Assembly (NCBI GenBank): GCA_938038445.1
Contig: CALHRZ010000010.1
Coordinates: forward strand, 128,646 to 192,645
Direction: 5' to 3'
DNA from: an uncultured bacterium
GTDB lineage: Bacteria; Verrucomicrobiota; Kiritimatiellia; CAIKKV01
Length of the DNA: 64,000 bases
The translations under genes were made by a program, and so were the position numbers. Below are positions 7,357-17,301 of this stretch, piece after piece; within the stretch, counting starts at the first letter, position 1; each line of letters opens with the position of its first letter. The notes under the pieces were generated by a model, which saw only the letters and a program-made list of their open reading frames with translations, was not told the DNA's origin and did not search any database.

Positions 7357-9909
7357 TTATTGGCGGGAACCGATCGGCCTTGCTGCACGTGGGCGGTTGT
7401 GAGGGACGACAGGCTGCTCGGGATCAAACCATTGCTCCCACGTGGGCGAAAGACCGTCGGCAACACCACGCAAATCCAGCGTGACGGCGATATCTTGATA
7501 GCGGGGGTTGGGCTCCGGAAGGGTGACGAGCCGGGCGGCGCTTGCGACGGAAGGGCGAAGATGCCAGATGCGGCCGTCCAATCCTTCCGGCACAGGAATT
7601 TCCAGTTCCCCCTTTCGATCGTACAGAATCGCCATCGTTCGATCCGGTGCGTTGATATCAAGCCGAATGACGTCGTCGGCAAGGGCGGTCTCGAATCGCA
7701 CCGCAAAGGAAGTCGTGCGCGGGGGGACAAAGAAATACCAGTTTCGGGGTGCGCAGACGGTGAAGCGGTAACGACGCCAGCCGTTGTCGTCTTCCTCTCC
7801 CAGCAGAATGAGGGGGGTGGCCGGATAGGTAAACGCCATCCAGCGTTCAGGGCCTACGATCGAGAAAAAAAACACACCCGAACCGGTCTCAAGAAAATCG
7901 GAGGGCTGGCCATTTGCTTCATGGAGGTGAAGAACAGGCCGTACCGCATCGAAGAGAACCCGTCCGTCCGTCCGGCGGACTTGAACGGATGCGTTCGCTG
8001 GATCCTCTTTCGTCCGGCGGGGAAGGTAGGAGCCGACCCGGAAGCCGAGAGACCTGCCCTCCGGGTTCCAGACGGCGAAACGGGCATTGCCCAGCACTTC
8101 CACGCCGTCTGGATCGCCGAGGGAGGGGCAGGGCGAAAAATGCTTCAGACCGGGCCAGCGTTGTTCCATCCCCGGGAGCCGAGCCGATTGAATGAAGGGG
8201 GACACCTCATAGAGCGTGACGGGCGCGAGTTGTTCGGATTCGGGATTGAACCAATTTTCGGGGGAAGCGGCGAGGTAAGGTGGCACCCCTTCCAGGCATA
8301 TGTTGACATTCGCATAGTTATGGGAGTCGCCGAGGGAAACTTCGAGAGACCAGAATCGGCCGCCCGCGCCCGGTTCCACATATACGTCGGCTTCCTGGTC
8401 CTGAAGGTAAGGTGTGCGATCAGCGGGGGGCTGTCCCCAAAGGGCGGCGATGCGCTGTCCCCGTGGGGAAACGATGAAGAAGCCCCAATCTTCGCGCTGG
8501 GACATGTAGCGGTCGGCGCGTTGGGCTTTGGCCTTGAAGCGAAGGACGTCGTGAGGGACCCAGAACCACCAACGGCGGGGGGCGACAGGGAGAAAGACGG
8601 CGCGGCGATCCTCAATCATATGGCCTTGCGTGTTTCCCGTCCAGAGAACCGCCCTTTCCAAGGTGGTCGAAAGCCAGAAATTGCCTTTTGGTTCAACCGT
8701 ATAGACGCCTTTATGCCCATTGGAAAATGTCACGGTGAAGCGACCTTTCCTGAGGGGTTGCGGCCCTTGGAGGAGCACGTGGCCTTTGGGATCCGTGATC
8801 CGGACGACGATGGAATCCGAGTTCCAGTTTGTGCATGCCCACTGCATGGGGTAGAGCGTCAAGGAGAAAGAGCGGCCGTCGGGATTGAGAAGATGCAGGC
8901 GCGGTTCATAACTCAGAAAGTGTCCCCAATCCCCGAGTATGGCATTGGGGAAAGCGGCATGCCCGTCTGGCTGAGGGTGCGGTAACGGCTCCTCGCACCA
9001 GCCCAGTTGGGCAAGGAAACGATGAACCATGGCAAGGGTTTCGGCAATCTGGTTCTCCGATCCGTAGCCTTGAAGAGCGAAGGCATGCGGCCAGGCGGGC
9101 ATTCGGTGAAAAATCGAACGATTGCCCAGGCGGAGAAGTTCCCGGTGAAACTGTTCGGATTGGGTTGGGGGAACGACGGAATCGGCCTCTCCATGGATCA
9201 GGAGGGTGGGGGGAAAGCCGGGCTTGACATGAAGAATGGGAGAAAACAATCGGCTGTGTTGTCTCCGAGTCTCTGCGTTCGCCGGCTGGCCGGGCGGGGG
9301 CGCCAGGGACTTGTGCGAATGCATCCAGGGAAGCGATTCGAGGTCGAGCGGAGCATTCAATAAAATACAAGCGCCCGCAGCAGACGACGGCGGGGGAAGT
9401 TTTTCTTTTTCCGGGGCGATCAGGAGGGCGGCGGCAGCGAGATGACCACCAGCGGACTCCCCGAGAATTGCGATCTGTTCAGGGTGGATTCCGAGGGCTT
9501 TCGCTTGGCTCCGGAGATACGAAAGCGCCTCTCGGACATCGGCGATACAGTCTGGGAGACGGATGAGCGGATCGTCCTCGACAGGACGGTATTCCAGGAG
9601 AACGACGGTTACCCCTTTAGGTGGAAAATACCGCGCAAAAGGTTCAAAAAGCGATGGGCTGGGCGAACTCCATCCCCCTCCTGGCACAAGAAGAAGCGCC
9701 GGGTGGGCGGCGGTCTCTTCACCTGACGGTGCAGCGCGGTAAACGCGGAGGCGCAACGAGTGGTTATTAAGTTGTTTGTATGGGTAGTCTTCTGGAGTCG
9801 GGTAGGGAGGGGAAGGAGAAAGCGGTTGGCTTTGTCCGAGAAAGCAAAGAACAGGCAGTGCGCAGAAGGGAAAACTGAAACCGGGTGTGAGAAAACGAAT
9901 GGATGGCAT
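7357..9909 (-). CDS. Large secreted alpha/beta-hydrolase (acetyl-esterase type) with beta-rich C-terminal domains
   Basis: An 850-residue protein. The start at 9909 is chosen over an in-frame codon at 9957 because AGGAG lies seven bases upstream and a hydrophobic signal peptide follows. Residues about 60-325 are a BD-FAE/Aes-like alpha/beta-hydrolase: oxyanion loop PGGGW (76-80), nucleophile Ser152 in GESAGG, Asp in HGEADSVVPP, His in AWPHAF. The remaining ~500 residues are beta-rich with repeated Trp-Phe-Val-Pro motifs and no recognised family. The likely role is removal of acetyl or other acyl groups from a polysaccharide outside the cytoplasm. It is divergent from the gene at 10058 and upstream of the gene at 7267. 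Confidence 0.82.
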   Translation of the reverse strand: MPSIRFLTPGFSFPFCALPVLCFLGQSQPLSPSPPYPTPEDYPYKQLNNHSLRLRVYRAAPSGEETAAHPALLLVPGGGWSSPSPSLFEPFARYFPPKGVTVVLLEYRPVEDDPLIRLPDCIADVREALSYLRSQAKALGIHPEQIAILGESAGGHLAAAALLIAPEKEKLPPPSSAAGACILLNAPLDLESLPWMHSHKSLAPPPGQPANAETRRQHSRLFSPILHVKPGFPPTLLIHGEADSVVPPTQSEQFHRELLRLGNRSIFHRMPAWPHAFALQGYGSENQIAETLAMVHRFLAQLGWCEEPLPHPQPDGHAAFPNAILGDWGHFLSYEPRLHLLNPDGRSFSLTLYPMQWACTNWNSDSIVVRITDPKGHVLLQGPQPLRKGRFTVTFSNGHKGVYTVEPKGNFWLSTTLERAVLWTGNTQGHMIEDRRAVFLPVAPRRWWFWVPHDVLRFKAKAQRADRYMSQREDWGFFIVSPRGQRIAALWGQPPADRTPYLQDQEADVYVEPGAGGRFWSLEVSLGDSHNYANVNICLEGVPPYLAASPENWFNPESEQLAPVTLYEVSPFIQSARLPGMEQRWPGLKHFSPCPSLGDPDGVEVLGNARFAVWNPEGRSLGFRVGSYLPRRTKEDPANASVQVRRTDGRVLFDAVRPVLHLHEANGQPSDFLETGSGVFFFSIVGPERWMAFTYPATPLILLGEEDDNGWRRYRFTVCAPRNWYFFVPPRTTSFAVRFETALADDVIRLDINAPDRTMAILYDRKGELEIPVPEGLDGRIWHLRPSVASAARLVTLPEPNPRYQDIAVTLDLRGVADGLSPTWEQWFDPEQPVVPHNRPRAARPIGSRQ

Positions 9910-10057
9910 GCGACTTCTCCTAAACGCGTTAATAACAAACGACAAAGCGGCCGGCAAGGGTGATGGGATATCGGCAGAGATTGTGATTGCCTTCGCGTCG
10001 AAAGGGCGATACGGTTGCGAACGCCTCGATTAACGTTTACACAAAGGAGAAAATCCG
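9910..10057. promoter_or_regulatory. Divergent intergenic region
   Basis: These 148 bases separate two divergent genes and must hold promoters for both, but no clear -35/-10 pair was found. It contains a small palindrome, GTTAATAAC (9928-9936), 19 bases upstream of the 9909 start, and a strong ribosome-binding site (AAAGGAG at 10043-10049) for the GTG start at 10058. Confidence 0.4.
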
Positions 10058-11227
10058 GTGAATCAAACCCCATTAATTGAAACGGTTGCTGAGGCTTTAA
10101 AAACGATGGGGCTCAACCCCGTTCGAAACGAGGGGACGGATCTTGTGTTGGATGTCGAACTGATGGATGCGCGCTGGTCCACGGGCAAGCGGACGATTCA
10201 CTACAGGGCGGCGATTTATTTTGACGAAGCGCGGCGGGCTGTGTTCATGCACGAACAGACTCGGGAAAGCGGCGGCGGCTTTTCGTTCGGTTTCCAGGGA
10301 GAATCCAGTACCCAGATTGGACGGACCCTCATGCGGAAGGTCAAAAGTATCCAGTATGGGACCGACGGAAAGGTGTTTGAATACGAGTTTGATCTGGGGG
10401 CCATTCCGAAGACGGTCGCAGCAGCGGCGGCAGAAGCCGGTTGGAAATTTCAAACGGTTCTTCGACGCTCCAGCGCGTTGTGGCCCAAGGGATATTCACC
10501 CCATGGAACGACATCGCCACCTGCGCCACTCCCGGAATCAACGAGTCCCTCGGGCAGTGGCATCCTTCCGCCCCCCATGCCTCCGAAGGAGGCGCAGAAG
10601 ATGACGGTGGAGCGGACGTTCGGCGCAGGGATGGCTGCACGGATAGGGCTTGGCGTGTGGACGGTTTTGCTTATTCTCCTGCTGCTTGCCTTTCGTTCCA
10701 ACGGGTGGGGATGGGTGGCCTGTCTTTTGATCGTGGGGGTGGGCTTTGCCCTTCAGGCACTGTGGAAGCATGCGGGCTGTATGGCTCATCTTGGACTCGG
10801 GATTGCGACGGTCGTTTTATCGTTCTTTGCGTTGTCCTTGTCCGCCACGCGGACGGAGTGGAGTTCAGCGCGGGTGGAAAAGGCGGTGGTGGCCAGTGCA
10901 CTGGACGAGTCGGGGCGGGCGCTTCAGACGGCAACGATTTTTCCATCCGACATTTCCGAGCTGTATGTCAGCGCCGATCTTCGCCAGGCGCCGGCGGGGA
11001 CGCGCTTGCGTTTCAAGTGGATCTACACGCAGGACCATCAAGAGATCGCGACCGTGGAGATGACGACGACCGAAGGGCAATCCGATGCGCCGGTCTTTTG
11101 TCGTCTTTCGAATCAAGGAGGATTATGGCCCGAAGGAGAATATCGGGTTGAAATCTTCGTGGATGATCGCGCCAAGCCGGATGCCGTGACGGTCTTTCAG
11201 ATAGGATCGCCCGGCCATTCGCGTTAG
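10058..11227 (+). CDS. Membrane protein of unknown function
   Basis: A 389-residue protein starting at GTG behind AAAGGAG. Residues 1-137 form a soluble domain with a conserved-looking block ([15 protein letters not shown], then GWKF). A proline-rich linker covers about 147-177. Three hydrophobic segments follow (about 196-212, 217-236 and 244-262). Residues 270-389 look like an Ig-like beta domain, probably exposed on the far side of the membrane. I do not recognise the family and propose no function. Its stop codon overlaps the stop of the convergent gene at 11224. Confidence 0.75.
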   Translation: MNQTPLIETVAEALKTMGLNPVRNEGTDLVLDVELMDARWSTGKRTIHYRAAIYFDEARRAVFMHEQTRESGGGFSFGFQGESSTQIGRTLMRKVKSIQYGTDGKVFEYEFDLGAIPKTVAAAAAEAGWKFQTVLRRSSALWPKGYSPHGTTSPPAPLPESTSPSGSGILPPPMPPKEAQKMTVERTFGAGMAARIGLGVWTVLLILLLLAFRSNGWGWVACLLIVGVGFALQALWKHAGCMAHLGLGIATVVLSFFALSLSATRTEWSSARVEKAVVASALDESGRALQTATIFPSDISELYVSADLRQAPAGTRLRFKWIYTQDHQEIATVEMTTTEGQSDAPVFCRLSNQGGLWPEGEYRVEIFVDDRAKPDAVTVFQIGSPGHSR

Positions 11228-12153
11228 TGCATTTCGACCGTGACAGAGCCGATCCCCGATCGCAGGTAATTGAACTGGACGTTGGGGTGATCGGCGAGAA
11301 GGGACATGGGAACCGACGAATCGGGGATTCGTTTTGAAATCATCAAGGCGGTTAGACGGATGCCAAACGGGTTGTCATGATGCCCCGGATGCCAGATGGA
11401 TACTTTTTGGGCTTTCCAAGTTTCAAGGGGGCCGACGGTCAACGCTTCCGTCGGCACCAGTGCGACGTTGCCGCCTCCGGAGGTTCGCGCATTCTGTATG
11501 ATCGTGACGGGATGAAGCTGAACGCGGCGCGCGCCCAGTTTTCGGTATTCCTCGGGTGTAGGGGGGTTGTCTTTATAAGGGCCGGAGCGCGGGAGGGGAT
11601 CGTTAAAGGCCCAGTGTTTGATTTCGCCTTGTCCGCCCTGCATGATGGCGCAGGAGATGGCGTTGAAACTGTCCGAGTACGCCTGGAGATCGCCGGTGGG
11701 GAAATGGAGGTTTTCCGGAGGCATTCGGAGATGGCGATTGATTCGATGGAAGCACAGTTCTTTATCGCATCGTGTGAAGGAGAGCGGATGGTCTTCTCCG
11801 ACCGGCTTACCGTCGAGCACCCACTCATCCATTCCCCAAAAGTGGGCGTGGGTCAACTTGAGACCGATTGAATTGACCATGCGGGCCACAAGGGGGAGTT
11901 GTTCCGTGGGTCCGATCGGGCCGCAGATACCGACGGGATTATCCGGGGTTGCTTGTTTCCACGCTTCGATGTATTCCAATGCCTCAGCGCAATAGAATTC
12001 CTCCACTGTGTCATAGATTCGGACTGTAAAACCTGGGCGGGATAGTTGAAGGAGGTCGCTCGGAGTGAGGCGGGCGGCATCGGCGAGGATTTCAGGGTCA
12101 AGGGTGGTATAGTCCCACCAGTCCGTGGCAAGTTTACTCAACGGTCGGGGCAT
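11224..12153 (-). CDS. Glucosamine-6-phosphate deaminase-like protein (NagB/RpiA fold)
   Basis: A 309-residue protein related to NagB, which converts glucosamine-6-phosphate to fructose-6-phosphate and ammonia. ATG 12153 is chosen for its AGGAG seven bases upstream. HFWGMDEW (Asp109-Glu110) matches the MDEY active-site region. The second motif reads [13 protein letters not shown] against GVGNDGHIAFNEP in E. coli NagB: His180 is kept, but Ile178 replaces the catalytic Asp141 and Asp185 replaces Glu148. It may be a divergent subfamily with altered chemistry or substrate. It overlaps the upstream deacetylase gene by 20 bases, so the two are probably one functional unit for amino-sugar use. Confidence 0.85.
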   Translation of the reverse strand: MPRPLSKLATDWWDYTTLDPEILADAARLTPSDLLQLSRPGFTVRIYDTVEEFYCAEALEYIEAWKQATPDNPVGICGPIGPTEQLPLVARMVNSIGLKLTHAHFWGMDEWVLDGKPVGEDHPLSFTRCDKELCFHRINRHLRMPPENLHFPTGDLQAYSDSFNAISCAIMQGGQGEIKHWAFNDPLPRSGPYKDNPPTPEEYRKLGARRVQLHPVTIIQNARTSGGGNVALVPTEALTVGPLETWKAQKVSIWHPGHHDNPFGIRLTALMISKRIPDSSVPMSLLADHPNVQFNYLRSGIGSVTVEMH

Positions 12154-12934
12154 AACAGAACTCCTGAAGCAGATGTTGGAGCGGTTGGTAGGTTTGGGAA
12201 CAGAATCCCAGGGGATTGTGGAAGCGCCAGCCCTCTGCATAGGAGAAACGCCCGGAATGGTGGCCCAACGAGGCGCTCATTCGTTCCATTTCGGCAAGGT
12301 ACGCATCCATTCCCTGGCTGACGTCGAGCCATTCTTTCTGGCTTTTGTGGCAAGCCAGCATGGCGCGTTTGAGGGGAAGGACGGATTCGATGTTTAAGAA
12401 GAGATCGGGGCGGACCGGTTTGCCGAACGGGTCGCACAGTCCGTGCGGGAGGGCATGGTAGAGTGCGACAGGAGCATCGTACGGAGGGTGGGGAGGGCGA
12501 GTCGGAAAGTTGATCATTCCCCGTGCAAAGGCAGCTGTGACAATCAAGCGGCATGTATTTTGGTGGTCTTCCATATAGTCTTGAGGAGAGTGGGTCAGAA
12601 TGAGGGTCGGGCGGATTGTCCGGATGATGGCCGCGACTTGTTCCAGGGATGGGGCGTCGAAAAAGATATGAAGATCATCGAACAGGGGGGGATGGTAGGA
12701 AGCGCCGGCGAGTCGGGCGGAATTCTCCGCTTCGGTGCGGCGGATGCGAACGATCTCCTCGCGGCTCTGTGTGGCTGTTCCGCAGGAACCGTTGGCCAGA
12801 TTCCACATATGGATTTCGGCGCCGGCCTGTTTGAGCAGGAGGAGGGTGCCGGCCATCATAAATTCGATATCGTCTGGGTGGGCGGCGGCGGCCAGAACGA
12901 CGGTCCGCAAAGGGAGGAGGGAAGACGCATTCAT
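12134..12934 (-). CDS. PIG-L/LmbE-family N-deacetylase
   Basis: A 266-residue zinc-dependent deacetylase of the family that removes N-acetyl from GlcNAc-type sugars and from conjugates such as mycothiol or bacillithiol precursors. AHPDD (His19-Asp22) supplies two zinc ligands and the base, and EDHQNTC the third ligand. The start at 12934 is chosen because the candidate promoter (12965-12994) covers the upstream in-frame starts. Its 3' end overlaps the deaminase-like gene by 20 bases. The inferred pathway is deacetylation followed by deamination of an N-acetylated hexosamine, with PIG-L in the usual place of NagA. There is no signal peptide, so it is cytoplasmic. Confidence 0.9.
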   Translation of the reverse strand: MNASSLLPLRTVVLAAAAHPDDIEFMMAGTLLLLKQAGAEIHMWNLANGSCGTATQSREEIVRIRRTEAENSARLAGASYHPPLFDDLHIFFDAPSLEQVAAIIRTIRPTLILTHSPQDYMEDHQNTCRLIVTAAFARGMINFPTRPPHPPYDAPVALYHALPHGLCDPFGKPVRPDLFLNIESVLPLKRAMLACHKSQKEWLDVSQGMDAYLAEMERMSASLGHHSGRFSYAEGWRFHNPLGFCSQTYQPLQHLLQEFCYAPTVE

Positions 12935-12964
12935 GACGGAAGAGTATCTCTGAACGAAGTGCAT

Positions 12965-12994
12965 ATAATGGCAAAGAAGGCGGACGGTTGACAA
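12965..12994 (-). promoter_or_regulatory. Sigma70-type promoter for the deacetylase/deaminase pair
   Basis: On the minus strand TTGTCA (12989-12994) and CATTAT (12965-12970) are separated by 18 bases, matching the -35 and -10 consensus at 5/6 and 4/6. The expected transcript start is about 20-25 bases upstream of the ATG at 12934. Confidence 0.5.
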
Positions 12995-13021
12995 ATAGAT
13001 TTCCGCCGCGCCCGGCGATGG

Positions 13022-13222
13022 TCAGGCGACAAAACGGTACGGACCGGACACAGGCAGACCGAACCGAACTCCTTCTGGCGTTCCACGCCCCTTGATGCGA
13101 ATCGCAGGGTCCAGCTGATGCCGAAGGGCTGCGCTCCGGAATCCCCAAAAATGCCGGTCGCGCAGTTGGATCTTTGCCGGGTCCATCTTGACTTTCATAT
13201 TAAACATTTTTGGGCTATGCAT
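13022..13222 (-). CDS. Possible small hypothetical protein
   Basis: A 66-residue open frame, basic, with no recognised domain. AAAGAG lies four bases upstream of the ATG at 13222, and third-position GC is similar to neighbouring genes. It fills the gap between the deacetylase promoter and the regulator's control region. There is no homology evidence, so it may be chance. A shorter version would start at 13198. Confidence 0.3.
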   Translation of the reverse strand: MHSPKMFNMKVKMDPAKIQLRDRHFWGFRSAALRHQLDPAIRIKGRGTPEGVRFGLPVSGPYRFVA

Positions 13223-13399
13223 GGGATCTCTTTCTGTGTTTAGCCGTTTGGTTTCGAATCAAGATTGTGCCCTTCGTGAACAAAAGTATCAGATATCAGA
13301 TATTAAAATCACAACACTTCATTGGGAAAAATATGAAAATTATTGCATCATGTTCATAAAGATGCTAACTTTGATTATCGATGAATTAGGCGAAAGAAA
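13223..13399 (+). promoter_or_regulatory. AT-rich control region upstream of the GntR-type regulator
   Basis: This 177-base stretch is markedly AT-rich compared with its surroundings. It contains the tandem ATCAGATATCAGATAT at about 13290-13305 and several A/T tracts. It must carry the promoter and possibly an autoregulatory operator for the gene at 13400, but no convincing -35/-10 pair was identified. Confidence 0.45.
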
Positions 13400-14512
13400 A
13401 TGAAGGTTTCCAAACAACCTCTCTATCTCCAGATTGCTCAGACGTTGCAACGGGAGATTCCGCGTCGTTATGGGCCTGGAATGGAACTGGATGTTTCCGA
13501 ATTGCAACAGCGCTTCGGGGTGAGCGCATTGACGTTGCGGGAGGCGTTGAGCGTATTGGTTCGTCAGGGTTTCATCGAGCGGTATAAGGGGCGGGGTACC
13601 TTTGTGAGTGCTAGAATTCCCGCGCCGCACGTCGGGATCGTCAGCGAGTTGGACCTATTTGACGGCGGGGTCTCCTTTTTTTACCGTCGGCTGACCCAGA
13701 TGCTTCGGTTGCTGTTGCATGGGCGCGGGGTTCGTGTTCGGCTCTATATCGGTTATACGCAACCGGGAACGTCGGCCCAAACGTTGAGTTGCGACGATCT
13801 GGCCGACGATCTCGAACACGGGCAGTTGAGCGCCCTGGTAGCGGTGGCGCTCACGGTCCCCCGTGAACTTCGTGAAATGACCCGTCAGGCGGCTGTTCCG
13901 GTTGTTTCCGCTTCCTCCGGTTCGGATGGCTGCGTGATGCTCGATCATGCGGATTTCATTCGACGGGCGCTGGACGAACTGGCTGCGGTGGGAAGAAGAA
14001 AAATTGCGATTTTGGGTACCGCCGGTGTTTCGCCCAAGGAGATGGAACGTTTCGTGAAAGAACGGGGTTTTCAATTCCATCCGGGATGGCTGCAGCATGC
14101 GTTACATCCCAGCCTGCCGGGGGCAGGCTGGGAAAGCTTTTTGACGGCATGGAACGCCGCGGCGGAGCGTCCGGATGGTCTTCTGATCGCGGACGATATG
14201 TTTTTTAATGATACGGCTTCGGCCATTCTTTCCCAACACATCGCGGTTCCGCACGATCTTTATGTGATTACGCATGCCAACCGCGGCGCCTGGCGCCGAC
14301 CGCTCATTCCGGCAGTGCGCTATGAAGTCAATGTGGAAGAAGTCGGGCGAATCATGGCGGACATGACCCTTCGCCTGATGAGGGCGGACGCGGGAACCCA
14401 TGAGGAGACCATCCTTCGTCTCGAGCGGGTCGAGCCGGATTCCCAGCATTTTCTCGCCCCTTTCAGCCCTTCTCGAACGCGCGTAGAAATCAACACAACA
14501 GGAGGAGGATAA
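13400..14512 (+). CDS. GntR-type transcriptional regulator with LacI-like sensor domain
   Basis: A 370-residue regulator. Residues about 5-70 are a GntR winged helix-turn-helix (QPLYLQIAQTLQREI, then LREALSVLVRQGFIERYKGRGTF split across the wing). The rest resembles a LacI/periplasmic-binding-type effector domain (VGIV strand, RRKIAILG, PDGLLIADD). Such chimeras usually sense a sugar or sugar phosphate. The stop at 14510-14512 lies just after the GGAGGAGG ribosome-binding site of the next gene, so regulator and surface-protein gene are probably co-transcribed. It is the only regulator in the polysaccharide-related part of the window and the best candidate for controlling it. Confidence 0.92.
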   Translation: MKVSKQPLYLQIAQTLQREIPRRYGPGMELDVSELQQRFGVSALTLREALSVLVRQGFIERYKGRGTFVSARIPAPHVGIVSELDLFDGGVSFFYRRLTQMLRLLLHGRGVRVRLYIGYTQPGTSAQTLSCDDLADDLEHGQLSALVAVALTVPRELREMTRQAAVPVVSASSGSDGCVMLDHADFIRRALDELAAVGRRKIAILGTAGVSPKEMERFVKERGFQFHPGWLQHALHPSLPGAGWESFLTAWNAAAERPDGLLIADDMFFNDTASAILSQHIAVPHDLYVITHANRGAWRRPLIPAVRYEVNVEEVGRIMADMTLRLMRADAGTHEETILRLERVEPDSQHFLAPFSPSRTRVEINTTGGG

Positions 14513-14517
14513 ACCGC

Positions 14518-17193
14518 ATGAAAACCCGAACGGTCCGTATTCTCATTGCAGTGTGTTTCGTTAGTGCCTTTTGGCAAGAAGCCGATTTGCACGCTGCCTC
14601 GTTTTATTGGGATGCCGATGGAGACGACACCACGGCGGTCGGGGGCAACGGAGTGTGGAATACGGCCAGCGCTCTCTGGAGGGCGAGTTCGGCGACCGGG
14701 GCGTTGAGCACCTGGCCGAACACCTCTCCGAATAGCGATCAGGCCGTTCTTTCCGGAACAACCGGCACGTTGACGATTGCGTCGGATACCACGATCTACG
14801 TGAATGATCTTCGTTTGGCACTTTCCGGCCGGTTTGTGATTGCCGACGGAAACGCCAATTCGCTTCTCGTGTTTTCAGGAGCAAACCCACAGGTTTCTCA
14901 ATCGGCTAGTACTACGGCTATCAATTTTCGAAATCGTGTAGAGGTCGGCACGGCGGGGCTAACAATGGAACAGACGGGAGTGGGCAGCGGGGCCTACACG
15001 TTCGGTGGGACAAATCAGATTGTGGGTTCAGGCCCCATCCGCATGAATATGGGAAGCAGTCAATATGGGGCGCAACTGGATATCAATGCTCCTCAGGAAA
15101 ACTTCAGTGGCGGCTTCCAAGTGGCGAAAGCGACTCGGCGCAATGTGACCCTTCACGCCATGGTGACCAACGCCCTGGGAACCGGCGCGGCCCGCGCCGA
15201 AGGATACGGAACCATCGCGCTCAACGTCTGGGGGGCGCAGATGCCTGTCGGGGGAGTGCCCGCCGGTATCTTTGCGGTGAGCAATGCAACCATCCGTTTG
15301 CCTTCGACCGCCGCCAGCGGCACGCCGGACCGATTTGTGGTCGGTCCCAATGCCGCTTTAGCGGGGAATTCTGTCGCACTTCCTTCGGTGACTCGCGTAG
15401 CATCATTCAGCACATCGCCCAGCAGTCCCGAGGTCATTTTATCCCCTAACGCCGTTATTCTTCATCAAACGGCCAATAGCAGTGTATCCGTGAGTGGGCT
15501 TGGGACAGCTGCCGATCTTTTATTTGGACTGGATGCCAATTTTACGGCAACCGGTTTTTCCCTGACGGTCGGAAAGGGAACGCCTTGGCGCGGACTTTCC
15601 AACACGACCATCAACGATACGGGAACAGGCGGGCGTGAGATACGGCTGGAAGCTGGAATGATTTCTATCGCGGCGGGAACCGAATCCATCACTCTTCAAG
15701 GCTTTGGTGTGGACTACAATTACAACCCTTGCGCGCTGATTCTCGGGAACGGAACAAAGACGCCCACATTTGCCGCTGTTGGAGACCCCTGCATCGCCCG
15801 CATCGTGCGGAATGTCAAGATTGACACGTCGGTTCCTGATTTCCCCGGCTTAGCCCAATTCTGGTTGGCCCGAGGCGCTCAGCTTTTGCTATTGAGGGCA
15901 GGAGCCGCAGCGACCAAGCCGGCGGCCCTCGAAAATGGATCGCGCATCACTTTTGTTCCCGCCGCAGCGGGCAGCAGTGCCACGCTGGGAGCTGTGACCG
16001 TGATGGGACAAGCAGACCTCAGTGTGACGCGAAAAACTGCCGGAACTCCCGACACCTTGACGGCGGCAAGTTTGATTCGGGCCAATCAGGGCGTGTTACG
16101 GATTCTAAATTATACCGGGGGGCAACTCGGCGCCGATGAGCGCATTCAGATTACGGATACGAACGGTCTGATGCGTGGCAACATCGTGGATCCTTGGATC
16201 CATGGAAGCAGCGAATTTCTCACGTATGGCGCGAACGGGTTCGCAGTTTATCCTTCTTATGTCACATCGCTGGCCTTGCTGGGCGATGGTGTTGTGTTCA
16301 AAGGAAGCGGGACGCTTTCCAGCCATGCCACGCTGGACTCGATGATTATGAGTGATACCATCGGTGGGTCGTTTAAATTGACGGCGGGTGTTCTTCCCGA
16401 CAGCTCTCGCGCCGATCGGGTGGGACTGATCGGGACTAAGGACAATATTTCATTGTCGCCTGCATTCGATGCTGGTAATGCGGAGATAATTGTGAACTAT
16501 CCCCAGGGATCTACACGCACTCTGACTCTCACGGGAGCGGTGTTTGCAAACGGCTTGACCAAGATCGGAACGGGAATCCTGGTTCTGAACAATGCCACAA
16601 ACCGAATTGAGGGTTCTGTTGTTGTCTGGCAGGGAACGCTTCGCGTCGCGAACAACGGCAACGGATTGGAGCCGGGCGCCACTGTTTATGTGCAACGAGG
16701 TGCAACGTATGACATTTCGGCTCCCCTTGGAAACGAGGAAACCAATGCGATCGTTGAAGGATTGGGAACGATCAACATTGCCGCCGGAAAAACGCTGGTG
16801 GTTACCAATCGGCTAGGGTGTGGGGACGATCGAGACACCCTCGATATTACAGGCACCGGAACCCTTCGTTTGAGCGATTCGGCGGCGGCAGTTTTTGAGT
16901 TGGATTATGAAACTGAAGCGCCGTTCGAACCCCGTCTGAGGGCAAAGGCCGCCGCGGTCAATATCAGCGTTTCACCCAAGGTGCGTATTGAAACGGTGCG
17001 CAATGTTCCCCCTGGGGATTTTGAGAAGACGTTCACCCTCGTCGAGTTCGGAAGCAGAACGGGAACGTTTGACAGCACCGTGGAATGTCCACCAGGGATC
17101 AAAGGCACGCTGTCGTATGATGATATCGAAAAGACTGTTCGCGTTACGCTGACCCGATCTAAGGCCAAGGGGACTGTATTGTTCGTACGGTAA
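14518..17193 (+). CDS. Secreted autotransporter-associated beta-strand repeat protein
   Basis: An 891-residue protein with a signal peptide ending near residue 27 (LHAA). GGAGGAGG lies nine bases upstream of the ATG. The mature start (YWDADGDDT, GGNGVWNT) is the entry module often seen in large Verrucomicrobia/Planctomycetes surface proteins. Around residues 676-710 is a clear autotransporter-associated beta-strand repeat (LTKIGTGILVLNN, then VWQGTLRV). The composition is Gly/Thr/Ser/Asn-rich, as expected of a long beta-helix. No C-terminal autotransporter barrel is visible. The protein ends GTVLFVR, similar to the tail of the protein ending at 29092. The likely role is cell-surface adhesion or substrate binding. 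Confidence 0.85.
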   Translation: MKTRTVRILIAVCFVSAFWQEADLHAASFYWDADGDDTTAVGGNGVWNTASALWRASSATGALSTWPNTSPNSDQAVLSGTTGTLTIASDTTIYVNDLRLALSGRFVIADGNANSLLVFSGANPQVSQSASTTAINFRNRVEVGTAGLTMEQTGVGSGAYTFGGTNQIVGSGPIRMNMGSSQYGAQLDINAPQENFSGGFQVAKATRRNVTLHAMVTNALGTGAARAEGYGTIALNVWGAQMPVGGVPAGIFAVSNATIRLPSTAASGTPDRFVVGPNAALAGNSVALPSVTRVASFSTSPSSPEVILSPNAVILHQTANSSVSVSGLGTAADLLFGLDANFTATGFSLTVGKGTPWRGLSNTTINDTGTGGREIRLEAGMISIAAGTESITLQGFGVDYNYNPCALILGNGTKTPTFAAVGDPCIARIVRNVKIDTSVPDFPGLAQFWLARGAQLLLLRAGAAATKPAALENGSRITFVPAAAGSSATLGAVTVMGQADLSVTRKTAGTPDTLTAASLIRANQGVLRILNYTGGQLGADERIQITDTNGLMRGNIVDPWIHGSSEFLTYGANGFAVYPSYVTSLALLGDGVVFKGSGTLSSHATLDSMIMSDTIGGSFKLTAGVLPDSSRADRVGLIGTKDNISLSPAFDAGNAEIIVNYPQGSTRTLTLTGAVFANGLTKIGTGILVLNNATNRIEGSVVVWQGTLRVANNGNGLEPGATVYVQRGATYDISAPLGNEETNAIVEGLGTINIAAGKTLVVTNRLGCGDDRDTLDITGTGTLRLSDSAAAVFELDYETEAPFEPRLRAKAAAVNISVSPKVRIETVRNVPPGDFEKTFTLVEFGSRTGTFDSTVECPPGIKGTLSYDDIEKTVRVTLTRSKAKGTVLFVR

Positions 17194-17301
17194 GGGGGAG
17201 GGATTCACGAACGATCGGTGAAGGTCGAACTGCTGTGAATATCACGTGTGAGGGGGTACGGGTTTCGTTTTCGTGATCGAGTTGAGGGACAGGGAGTGAC
17301 G

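Noticed and set aside
7360..8985. 541-residue open frame on the plus strand
   Set aside because: Antisense to the large esterase gene; no protein features.
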